Made by a program: the position numbers and the translations under genes
Notes under the pieces: model-generated
Seen by the model: the letters and a program-made list of their open reading frames with translations, nothing else
Told to the model about the DNA's origin: nothing
The model's database searches: none
Shown here: positions 1-7,381 of the stretch, piece by piece
Layout: each line of letters begins with the position of its first letter
Numbering within the stretch: position 1 is the first letter of the stretch
Assembly (NCBI GenBank): GCA_012035435.1
Contig: JAAUPH010000104.1
Coordinates: 1-7,708 of the forward strand
Direction: 5' to 3'
From: Sphingopyxis sp.
GTDB lineage: Bacteria; Pseudomonadota; Alphaproteobacteria; Sphingomonadales; Sphingomonadaceae
DNA length: 7,708 nucleotides

Positions 1-1355
1 CGGGATCTGCGATAGTGTTTATTGAACCGGGCATTGACGATCCCGTGCCGCACACACGCTGACCGCGCGATGATCTCGACCGAGTTGGTAGCGCAGGCCG
101 CGCTGATCGCCCATATCGTCATCGGCTTCGTCGCTACCGTGCTTATCTCCGCCAATCGCCGCCCGTCGGCGGCGGTCTGCCAGTGAATCCGTGCCGCTTT
201 GGTCTCCGGCAAAATCCGTGCGCCATGATCGCGGCACGCCTCGGGCAAATAGGTCTGCGCGATCCCCATACGCCGTCCATAAGGGCATCCCGAATTGCAA
301 TAGCCACAATAAGCGCACGCGTTGGGGGTATTGGGCGGGCCGAAATTTTTGGAAAACCAGTCGGCAACCGCCCGCGTGTCGCGCGGTGTCCCCGACGCAG
401 CAGCATAGGAGCGCCATCCTTCGATCAAATGCGGGCCGTTGTTCCGGCCACTGCGCGGTTCGATGGGCGAAATGCCAAGGCGGGCCTGCACGGCGTCATA
501 GCTGGCATGAAAAGCCGCGCGATCGATCGGCGCGCCGATGCTCGCCCATTTGACCAGCACATCGGCCGCGTCGGGATGCGTCCGCCCGGGCTCGTTGACG
601 CGCAGGCAAATACCATTGTTGATTGTCGACGAACCCCCGACGCAGCGCCCCTGAAACACCACAAAATCGCGATTGGTGGAAGTTTGCAGCGCACCATGTT
701 TGTACAGCTGTGACACCATTTCGAGCTCATGATGGGTAATGTCGTGCGAGGGGTAAAAGGGTCCGGCTTCGACGATCAGCACCTTGTAATTTTGAGCCGC
801 GATATTGCGCGCCGCCACGCCGCCGCCCGCGCCTGAGCCAATCACAATCACATCATATTCATCGTCCAGATCGGCCGGCGCCAGAATATGCGCCGGATCA
901 ATCTCACGGCCCATGATCGGCGCAATCGGCATATCGCCGCCGCCACGAACGCGGTGCTTTGGCAGCTTGAAACCAATTTGCTGATGCACCGGATTGCCCA
1001 GATTGGCGTCCTGATCGCCCGGCTGCCAATGGCCATAATAGCAGGCATAGATAATCCCGCGCAGTCGGCCCATGTCCTGGAACAGGTCAACCGTCGTATC
1101 TTTCAGCCGATCTTCCACCTTGGCCGCGCGGCCCGCGACATCATCATTGGTGAAAAATGGCCCGCCAAGCACCAGCTCCGTCGCCGTCAAAGACAGCGAA
1201 ATCTCATCGCGCTTGGTGCCGCCCACTTTTTCAAACAGGTCGCAGAAATTCTGGACGACCTGATCCACCGAAATGGCCATGTCCGCGCCATGAAACAGCG
1301 CCTCGGTCAGCGATTTCAAAAACACGACTTGCCCTGGATTGAACGCTGCACCCAT
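1..1355 (-). CDS. GMC-family FAD-dependent oxidoreductase, N-terminal part (C-terminus outside window)
   Basis: The frame is open for 451 codons from an ATG at 1353-1355 and runs off the left edge, so the protein is partial. The FAD-binding Rossmann motif, YDVIVIGSGAGGGVAA, begins at about residue 166. It is followed by an acidic turn (LIVEAG) and the GMC signature GRCVGGSSTINNG, which fixes the family. A cysteine cluster, CAYCGYCNSGCP (about 276-317), precedes RRMGIAQTYLPEA. This layout, with a long N-terminal extension and a Cys cluster, resembles long-chain alcohol oxidase and cholesterol-oxidase-like GMC enzymes more than choline dehydrogenase. The substrate is unknown; oxidation of an alcohol or sterol-like compound is inference. 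AGGGG lies 8 nt before the ATG as ribosome site. Near the left edge the usual Gly-Ala before the NSVEIIARS motif reads ACATNS, which is unusual. The gene lies 97 bp downstream of glcB on the same strand; no clear terminator separates them. Confidence 0.87.
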   Translation of the reverse strand, partial: MGAAFNPGQVVFLKSLTEALFHGADMAISVDQVVQNFCDLFEKVGGTKRDEISLSLTATELVLGGPFFTNDDVAGRAAKVEDRLKDTTVDLFQDMGRLRGIIYACYYGHWQPGDQDANLGNPVHQQIGFKLPKHRVRGGGDMPIAPIMGREIDPAHILAPADLDDEYDVIVIGSGAGGGVAARNIAAQNYKVLIVEAGPFYPSHDITHHELEMVSQLYKHGALQTSTNRDFVVFQGRCVGGSSTINNGICLRVNEPGRTHPDAADVLVKWASIGAPIDRAAFHASYDAVQARLGISPIEPRSGRNNGPHLIEGWRSYAAASGTPRDTRAVADWFSKNFGPPNTPNACAYCGYCNSGCPYGRRMGIAQTYLPEACRDHGARILPETKAARIHWQTAADGRRLAEISTVATKPMTIWAISAACATNSVEIIARSACVRHGIVNARFNKHYRRS

Positions 1356-1363
1356 GTTGCTGG

Positions 1364-1380
1364 CCCCTGCTCATGAGGGG
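1364..1380 (-). promoter_or_regulatory. Short hairpin holding the ribosome site of the GMC oxidoreductase gene
   Basis: Read on the minus strand, CCCCT, a 7-nt loop (CATGAGC) and AGGGG form a perfect 5-bp G/C-rich stem. The right arm is the only good Shine-Dalgarno sequence for the downstream ATG, 8 nt away. In RNA the stem could hide the ribosome site. It is short and could be chance; the sequence shows no regulator. The rest of the 97-bp gap holds no other convincing signal. Confidence 0.3.
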
Positions 1381-1452
1381 TGAGTGTCCCGCGATTCAGG
1401 CCGCAACGCAAGGGTTGGAAATAACCAAAAATCCTTCCGTTAGGCGCAAGAT

Positions 1453-3549
1453 TTACCCCGCCTTCACCTTCGCCCGCCACGCATGGAGCAACGGCTCGGT
1501 ATAGCCCGATGGCTGTTCCTCCCCCTTGAAGATCAACGCGCGCGCGGCCTGAAACGCAGCGCTATCCGGGGTCAGTTTTCGATACACCGGGTCCCCCGCA
1601 TTTTGCGCATCAACCTTCGCCGCCATACGCACCAGCGCCGCATCAACCTGCTCCGCGCTGCACACCCCGTGCAGCAGCCAATTGGCTAGTGCCTGACTGG
1701 CAATCCGCAATGTCGCGCGATCCTCCATCAGGCCGATGTCGTTGATGTCGGGCACCTTTGAACAGCCGACGCCTTGATCAACCCACCGCACGACATAGCC
1801 CAAAATGCCCTGACAATTATTGTCGAGCTCACGGGTCACCTCAGCGGCGTCCCAATTGCGTCCTTCCGCGACGGGGATGGTCAGCAAATCGGCGAGCGGC
1901 GGCACCGGCTCCCCCGCTATCTCCCGTTGCCGCGCAAACACATCGACGCTGTGATAATGCATCGCGTGCAGAGTCGCGGCGGTCGGCGATGGCACCCAGG
2001 CAGTGTTGGCGCCGCTCCTCGGATGCCCAATCTTCTGTTCGATCATGGCCGCCATCAGGTCGGGCATGGCCCACATCCCCTTGCCGATCTGCGCCCGGCC
2101 CGACAGCCCGCAGGCCAGACCGACGCGGACGTTGCGATCCTCATAGCTGCCGATCCAGCGGCTCGTCTTCATCTCGCCCTTCGGCACCATCGCGCCGGCG
2201 TGCATCGATGTGTGGATCTCGTCACCCGTGCGGTCGAGGAAGCCGGTGTTGATGAACACGATGCGATCCCGCACGGCATGGATGCAGGCAGCCAAATTGG
2301 CGCTGGTGCGGCGTTCCTCGTCCATCACCCCGACCTTCATCGTGTGACGCGCCAGACCCAGCATATCCTCTACCGCATCAAACAGCCGGTTGGTGAAACC
2401 GCATTCTTCAGGCCCATGCTGCTTGGGTTTGACGATATAGATGCTCCCCGCGCGGCTGTTTGTCAGCGACCCCAGCCGTTTCAGGTCGTGCAGCGAACAG
2501 AGGCCGGTGAACACCGCATCGCACAGCCCTTCGGGCGCTTCGCTGCCATCGGGCAGGCGCACCATCGGCGTGGTCATGAGATGGCCGACATTGCGCACGA
2601 ACATCACGCTGCGGCCCGGCAAAGTGAGGGCGGTGCCATTGGGCGCCGTCCAACCCCGGTCAGGCTCCATCGCCCGCGTGACCGTGCTGCCGCCCTTGGC
2701 AAAGCTTTCGGTCAAATCGCCGCGCATCAGGCCCAGCCAATTGCCATAGCCGAGCACCTTGTCCTCACCATCGACTGCGGCGACGCTGTCCTCCAGATCG
2801 ATGATCGTCGTCAGCGCGGATTCGAGGATGACATCGGCAATGCCCGCAGGATCGCCTGAGCCAATCGCGCTGTCGGGATCGATCACCAGTTCGATGTGCA
2901 GGCCGTTGTGCTTGAGCAAAATGCCGCCGGGCTTGCTGCCCGCCCATTGCGCGGGGTCGGTCGAGCACGCAATTGGCCACCCTGCCTAATCGGCCCATCG
3001 GCCCGATGCCAGCGGCACGGCATCGTCCAGAAACGCCTTGGCCCGTGCAATCACCGCCGCGCCGCGCGCCGCGTCATAACCGCCGGGCTGTGCAGCCGGT
3101 GCATCAAGCGCGTCGGTGCCATAGAGCGCATCATATAAACTACCCCACCGCGCATTGGCAGCGTTCAGCGCAAAACGGGCGTTGAGCGCGGGTACGACGA
3201 GCTGCGGCCCGGCCATGGTGGCGATTTCGGGATCGACGTTGGCGGTGCCGACCTGAAACGGTGCCGGTTCGGGGACCAGATAGCCAATCTCGGTCAGGAA
3301 CGACTGATAAGCGGCGGCGTCATGCGCTTGGCCTGCTGTTGCCCTGTGCCAATCATCAATCTGCTGCTGCAGCGCATCGCGCTTCGCGAGCAGCGCGCGA
3401 TTCTCGGGAGTGAAGGCGGTGATGATAGCCGCAAAGCCCGACCAGAAGGCCGCAGTGTCCAATGCCGTTCCCGGCAGCGCCGCACCCTCGACAAAATCGG
3501 CAAGCCGCGCATCGACAGACAGTCCGGCACGGTCAACAAATGCAGTCAT
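1453..3549 (-). pseudogene. glcB: Malate synthase G, full length but interrupted by one in-frame TAG codon
   Basis: Malate synthase G condenses glyoxylate with acetyl-CoA to malate in the cytoplasm. The N-terminal 187 codons (2989-3549) start at ATG 3549, preceded by AAGGGTG as ribosome site, and end ...FLDDAVPLASGRWAD followed by TAG (2986-2988). The same frame then continues to the stop at 1453. Family landmarks are [12 protein letters not shown] (glyoxylate-binding Arg), [24 protein letters not shown] (metal-site region), [49 protein letters not shown] (catalytic Asp by E. coli homology) and the C-terminal [11 protein letters not shown]. Read through, it is 698 codons against 723 residues in E. 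coli. The shortfall lies partly at the TAG, where the linker before the Lys-His-Asn-Gly-Leu-His segment is about 15 residues shorter. TAG could come from TGG or CAG by one transition. Either it is a pseudogene or a sequencing error; without the N-terminal domain the 488-codon remainder is probably not functional. Confidence 0.9.
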
Positions 3550-3552
3550 GAA

Positions 3553-3600
3553 ACACCCTTAGACTGAACAGCAATCACTGTTTCCGGGGAGGAAGGGTGT
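3553..3600 (-). promoter_or_regulatory. Inverted repeat in the glcB leader that can pair with its ribosome site
   Basis: ACACCCTT at 3553-3560 is a perfect 8-bp inverted match to AAGGGTGT at 3593-3600. Inside lies a second near-concentric pair, AACAG at 3567-3571 and CTGTT at 3578-3582. In glcB mRNA the arm at 3553-3560 reads AAGGGTGT and is the ribosome site, 3 nt before the ATG. A transcript starting upstream of about 3600 could therefore fold with that site paired. As DNA it could equally be a dyad operator between glcB and the divergent M20-astA genes. The two readings cannot be separated from sequence alone. Confidence 0.4.
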
Positions 3601-3604
3601 TGGC

Positions 3605-3633
3605 GCTATGGCGGGATTCGCCTACCGAAGCAA
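3605..3633 (-). promoter_or_regulatory. Possible weak sigma70-type promoter for glcB
   Basis: On the minus strand, TTGCTT (3628-3633) and CATAGC (3605-3610) are 17 nt apart, the ideal spacing, but each matches the consensus only about halfway. Transcription would begin near 3598, at or just inside the outer arm of the leader hairpin. This is a weak call, based on spacing more than on sequence. The rest of 3601-3673 shows no clear promoter for the divergent gene. Confidence 0.2.
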
Positions 3634-3673
3634 TGGGGGTGCATAAGGCTGGCGGGCTGGCTATAGCAGGGCA

Positions 3674-4882
3674 ATGACATCACTTTCCATCACCGACCAA
3701 TCCGCCCTCGAAACCGCCGCCGCTGCGCCGATGCTTGCGCAGGTAGAGCGCTGGGCCGCGGTTAACAGCGGGACGGGCAATCTGGCGGGCCTGAAAACCG
3801 TCGCGGGGGATGCTCGCCGATGGTTTCGCGGCTTTACCCGGCGACGTCTGGCTCGTTGCGCCCGATCCGGTCGACAATGTGCGCGCCGATGGCACCGTCG
3901 AAACCATCGAGCGCGGATCGCATCTGCATCTTTCCGTCCGCCCGGACGCGCCGGTGCAGCTGTTGTTGACCGGGCATATGGACACGGTATTTGCCGCCGA
4001 TCATCCGTTTCAGTCGCTGACATGGCTGGAGGACGGCGTGCTCAACGGCCCCGGCACTGCGGACATGAAGGCGGGGATTTCGGTGATCCTAGCCGCGCTG
4101 ACCGCGCTGGAGTCCTCGCCCCTGCGTGACCGGGTTGGCTATGACGTGCTGATCAACAGCGATGAGGAAACGGGCAGCCACGCCTCTGCCGCGCTGATCG
4201 CGAAGCTTGCTCAGGGCAAAGCGGCGGCGCTGACTTACGAACCCGCCCTGCCCGACGGCACGCTTGCGGGTGCGCGGCCGGGCAGTGGCAATTTCTCTAT
4301 CATTGTGCATGGACGTAGCGCGCATGCGGGGCGCAACCCACAGGATGGCCGTAACGCGCTGATCGCCGCCGCCGACCTTGCGATGCGACTTAACACACTG
4401 AAATCGCAAACATTAAAGGTCAATCCGGCGCGCATTGATGGAGGCGGCCCCAACAACGTAGTGCCCGATCAGGCCATATTGCGCGTGAATCTGCGCCCCT
4501 CGACCCCCGAAGCCATGCTTGATGCCGAAGCCGCGCTGCGCGCCGCCATCGCCGCCGTCGAGCGCGACCATGACGTCCACACGCACCTCCACGGCGGATT
4601 CAATCGCCCGCCCAAGCCGATCGATGCCAAGGCCGAACGGCTTTTCTCGCTGGTCAGGGATTGCGGCGCGGCGCTGGGTCTGGCAATCGGCTGGCGGCGA
4701 CCGGGGGCGTGTGCGATGGCAACAACATCGCCGCTTGCGGGGTGCCTGTCGTCGACACCATGGGGCCGCGCGGCGGCGCGATCCATTCGTCCGACGAATT
4801 TCTGATTGTGGACAGCCTGAGCGAGCGCGCACAGCTGTCGGCGCTGACGCTGCTGCGGCTGGCGGAACGGGGGACGGTGTGA
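3674..4882 (+). pseudogene. M20-family (carboxypeptidase G2-like) zinc hydrolase, two compensating frameshifts
   Basis: After repair this is a 402-residue M20 peptidase. The expected two-metal site is complete: GHMDTVF (His101, Asp103), GTADMKAG (bridging Asp130), NSDEETGS (general-base Glu164 and ligand Glu165), YEPALPDG (Glu189) and GGAIHSSDE (His371). The dimerisation-domain motif GRSAHAG and the TGGVCDGNN segment align with Pseudomonas carboxypeptidase G2. The frame breaks twice. An extra G in the five-G run 3805-3809 separates ...LAGLKTVAG from MLADGFAALPGDV. A missing G near 4697 separates ...ALGLAIGWR from ATGGVCDGNN. The shifts cancel, so the stop at 4880-4882 is correct. It overlaps astA by 4 bp (GTGA), which implies translational coupling. 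M20 enzymes cleave amide bonds such as N-succinyl-diaminopimelate (DapE) and folate glutamate (CPG2). With astA and astB next door, N-succinylglutamate is a plausible substrate, replacing AstE; this is inference. No signal peptide was seen. Confidence 0.9.
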
Positions 4883-5906
4883 CGTTTATCATTAGGTCGG
4901 CGGGCGAGGCCGATCTGCAATCGCTGTATGAAATGGCCAAACGGACGGGGGGCGGATTCACCAACCTGCCGCCCGACAAACCGTCTTTGGCGGGGAAACT
5001 CGCAACATCGGCCAAAGCCTTTGCGCGGATGGAAGATACTCCTGCGCCGGACATGTTCGTCTTCGTACTCGAAAATACGGCGACCGGCGAAGTGCGCGGG
5101 ACATGCCAGATTTTCGGCCAAGTCGGCCAGAAATGGCCCTTTTACTCATATCGTATGGGCATGCTGACGCAGCATAGCGTCGAACTGGACCGGACCTTTC
5201 GTGCCGAAATGCTCAACCTGTCCACCGATCTGGAGGGCGCGAGCGAGGTTGGCGGGTTATTCCTCCACCCCGGCGAACGCGCGGGCGGGCTTGGCCTGCT
5301 GATCGCACGCAGCCGATATTTGTTCATCCGCAACCACCGCGCCCGCTTCGCCGATTGCACGCTGGCCGAGCTTCGCGGCGTGATCGACGAAGCTGGCGCC
5401 TCCCCCTTCTGGGACGGGGTCGCGGGCAAATTTTTCGGCATGAGCTTTCAGGATGCCGATGAATTCAACGCCAAACATGGCAATCAGTTTATCGCCGACC
5501 TGATGCCCAAACATCCCGTCTATATTGCCATGCTGTCCGACGCCGCGCGCAGCGTGATCGGCGTTCCCCACCCCAGCGGCCGCGCGGCGATGCGGATGCT
5601 GGAGAATGAGGGGTTCGCGTGGGAAAATATGTCGACATCTTCGACGGCGGCCCGACGATGACCGCGCGCACCGACCAGATTGCCAGTATCCGCAATGCCG
5701 CCGACGCGGTGATTACGGCGGTGGACGATGATCTGGCGGCAGGCGATACCGCCGAATCGCGCCTGATCGCGACCGGGCGGCTCGCCGCGTTCCGTGCTGC
5801 CTATGGCCGCATGGTTCCGCATGGCGACGGCGTGGCGATCGACCGGTGCGCGGCGGAATTGCTGGGCGTCGAGCCGGGTATGACGGTTACGCATGTGGTG
5901 CGGTAA
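4879..5906 (+). pseudogene. astA: Arginine N-succinyltransferase, one single-base frameshift near the C-terminal third
   Basis: AstA transfers succinyl from succinyl-CoA to the alpha-amino group of L-arginine, the first step of the AST catabolic pathway. Translation probably starts at GTG 4879, whose first four bases overlap the M20 stop; the protein then begins TFIIRSAGEADL, matching E. coli AstA (MVIRPVERSDV). Conserved segments are KRTGGGFTNLP, LFLHPGER, ELRGVIDEAGASPFWD, KFFGMSF, FIADLMPKHPVYI and the HPSG region (His about 231, where the family's proposed active-site His lies). After MLENEGFAWEN the frame breaks at 5624-5630. One base is missing in the GAAAATAT stretch, and the normal continuation YVDIFDGGPT runs in another frame to TAA 5904-5906. 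Repaired length is about 342 residues, close to 344 in E. coli. Unrepaired, the protein would end at 5661 after a short wrong tail, losing about 80 residues. Identity is secure; whether the break is real is not. Confidence 0.93.
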
Positions 5907-5914
5907 ATATTGTC

Positions 5915-6006
5915 CTCGTCACCCCCGGGAAGGCGGGGGTCCATCTGCTGATGGCGCGATGTCGAACCGACGGGAGATGGATTCCCGCTTTCGCGGGAAT
6001 GACGAG
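5915..6006. repeat. Composite palindromic intergenic repeat (PAKAGI/REP-type)
   Basis: Two hairpins face each other. The left is ACCCCCG (5921-5927), 6-nt loop, CGGGGGT (5934-5940). The right is ATTCCCGC (5981-5988), TTTC loop, GCGGGAAT (5993-6000). The outer ends CTCGTCA (5915-5921) and TGACGAG (6000-6006) are also inverted, as are TCCATCT and AGATGGA inside, so the whole 92 bp is one large dyad. Translated on the minus strand it gives the familiar VIPAKAGIHL and WTPAFPGVT peptides of this repeat class, found in many proteobacterial genomes. It fills most of the astA-astB gap and could stabilise or attenuate the transcript between them. Confidence 0.85.
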
Positions 6007-6031
6007 TGTTAGTGAACCAAAGGCCATTTCA

Positions 6032-7282
6032 ATGCTGACCGAAATCAATTTCGACGGAATCATCGGCCCCAGCCACAATTATGCGGGCCTGTCCCCGGGC
6101 AATATCGCCTCCGCGCACAACGCTGGCGACGTGTCACAGCCGCGTGCCGCCGCGCTGCAGGGTCTGGAGAAAATGCGCGCCAATATCGCGCTGGGTCTGG
6201 CGCAGGGCTGGTTCATGCCGCTCGCGCGCCCCGATGCGCCATGGCTTGCCAGCCTTGCTACCGACGAAGCCCATGCCGAGCCGCATCTGCGCGCGCAGGC
6301 CTGGTCGGCCTCGTCCATGTGGGCCGCCAATGCCGCGACCGTCTCGCCCGCGCCCGATACGGTGGATGGCAAATGCCATCTGACCGTCGCCAATCTGGCG
6401 ACGATGCCGCACCGCAGCCATGAATGGCAAGGAACGCTGGCTCAGCTGCGCCTTGCGTTCGCACATGACGCCTTTGCCGTTCATGCGCCGGTTCCCGCCC
6501 CCTTTGGCGACGAGGGCGCCGCGAACCATATGCGGCTGACGCCCGCGCATGGTGCGGCTGGCGTCGAAATCTTCGTCTATGGCATCAGCGGCGGCCCCTT
6601 CCCCGCGCGCCAGCATATTGAGGCGAGCAAGGCCATTGCCCGCGCGCACCGGCTCGATCCCGCGCGCACCTTGTTCATCGAACAGGCCAAGGCGGCGATT
6701 GCGGGGGGCGCGTTCCACAATGATGTAGTCGCGGTCGCCAATGAGAATGTCCTTTTCACGCACGAGGCAGCATTCGAGGACCGCGCGGGTGCCCACGCCG
6801 CAATCCGCGCCGCTGCGCCCTGGTGCGAGATCGTCGAGGTGCCCGCGAACGCCGTCAGCATGGCTGACGCCATCAAAAGCTATCTCTTCAACGCCCAACT
6901 CGTGACGTTGCCTGACGGCGCAGGCATGGGACTGATCCTGCCGACCGAGGCTCAGGAGACCGGCGCCGTCTGGTCGTGGCTCGAAACCATGATCGCGGGC
7001 AATGGCCCGATCCGGCGGCTGATCCCCGTCGATGTGCGCCAATCGATGGCCAATGGCGGCGGGCCGGCATGCCTGCGGCTGCGTGTCGTCGCCGATCCGG
7101 CAACCGTCGACCCGCGCTTCATAGCGAGCGAGGCGCGTATCGATGCGGTGGCAAAGGTGGTCGCCGCGCATTGGCCCGAGGCGATTGCGCCGGCCGAGCT
7201 CGCCTCTGTCACGCTCGCCGCCGATGTCAGAAAAGCGCGCGCGGCGCTGCTCGAGACGCTGGAACTTGGTAAATTGCTTTGA
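6032..7282 (+). CDS. astB: N-succinylarginine dihydrolase
   Basis: AstB hydrolyses N2-succinylarginine to N2-succinylornithine, two ammonia and CO2, the nitrogen-releasing step of the AST pathway. The 416-residue protein is intact. It starts MLTEINFDGIIGPSHNYAG, the typical AstB opening. The catalytic triad of this guanidino-modifying superfamily is visible: Glu161 in GDEGAANH, His229 in GAFHNDVV and Cys347 in NGGGPACLRL (E. coli Glu174, His248, Cys365). It is about 30 residues shorter than the E. coli enzyme (447). ATG 6032 is chosen over the longer upstream frame because that frame reads into the palindromic repeat and the family begins here; AAAGG lies 8-9 nt upstream. It is 125 bp downstream of astA, separated by the repeat, and probably cotranscribed. 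No hairpin terminator was seen after the stop. Unlike its neighbours it shows no frame break. The later enzymes (AstC, AstD) are not in the window. Confidence 0.96.
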   Translation: MLTEINFDGIIGPSHNYAGLSPGNIASAHNAGDVSQPRAAALQGLEKMRANIALGLAQGWFMPLARPDAPWLASLATDEAHAEPHLRAQAWSASSMWAANAATVSPAPDTVDGKCHLTVANLATMPHRSHEWQGTLAQLRLAFAHDAFAVHAPVPAPFGDEGAANHMRLTPAHGAAGVEIFVYGISGGPFPARQHIEASKAIARAHRLDPARTLFIEQAKAAIAGGAFHNDVVAVANENVLFTHEAAFEDRAGAHAAIRAAAPWCEIVEVPANAVSMADAIKSYLFNAQLVTLPDGAGMGLILPTEAQETGAVWSWLETMIAGNGPIRRLIPVDVRQSMANGGGPACLRLRVVADPATVDPRFIASEARIDAVAKVVAAHWPEAIAPAELASVTLAADVRKARAALLETLELGKLL

Positions 7283-7301
7283 CCGCCTGCCCACTGTCAG
7301 A

Positions 7302-7317
7302 TTAACTTCCATTTAAC
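7302..7317. promoter_or_regulatory. Candidate CtrA-binding site (TTAA-N7-TTAACC)
   Basis: TTAA at 7302-7305 and TTAA at 7313-7316 are exactly 7 nt apart, and the second continues as TTAACCAT. This is the full CtrA-type site known from Caulobacter and other alphaproteobacteria. It sits in the 99-bp gap between astB and the small membrane gene, about 65 bp upstream of that gene's probable ATG, in otherwise GC-rich sequence. Binding is inferred from the motif only. Confidence 0.5.
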
Positions 7318-7381
7318 CATAGAGCCTCGTTCGGGAATCGCCGATTTCCGCCGCTGGCATGGGTTTTGCGAGTGGTCCTGC

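Noticed and set aside
183..713. 176-codon plus-strand open frame
   Set aside because: It is antisense to the GMC oxidoreductase, which has clear motifs across this region.
1356..1452. Possible terminator between glcB and the GMC gene
   Set aside because: Only a 4-bp TTGG/CCAA pairing near 1415-1430 is visible, with no stable stem followed by a T tract.
1774..2859. 361-codon open frame on the plus strand
   Set aside because: It is antisense to malate synthase G, rich in Arg, His and Ala, shows no family motif, and is a normal by-product of GC-rich coding DNA.
2986..2988. TAG in glcB as a recoded (pyrrolysine or programmed readthrough) codon
   Set aside because: Malate synthase G is not known to use recoding and no recoding structure was seen; mutation or sequencing error is simpler.
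3662..3674. TATAGC as a -10 element for a leaderless M20 transcript
   Set aside because: The spacing to the ATG fits, but no acceptable -35 is found 17 nt upstream, and a 6-bp match alone is weak.
5846..6031. Upstream extension of astB into the 3' end of astA and the repeat
   Set aside because: The extra residues are translated repeat and have no counterpart in AstB proteins; ATG 6032 gives the family N-terminus.
6134..7312. 392-codon open frame on the minus strand
   Set aside because: It is fully antisense to the intact astB, with low-complexity Arg/Gly-rich composition and no recognisable domain.
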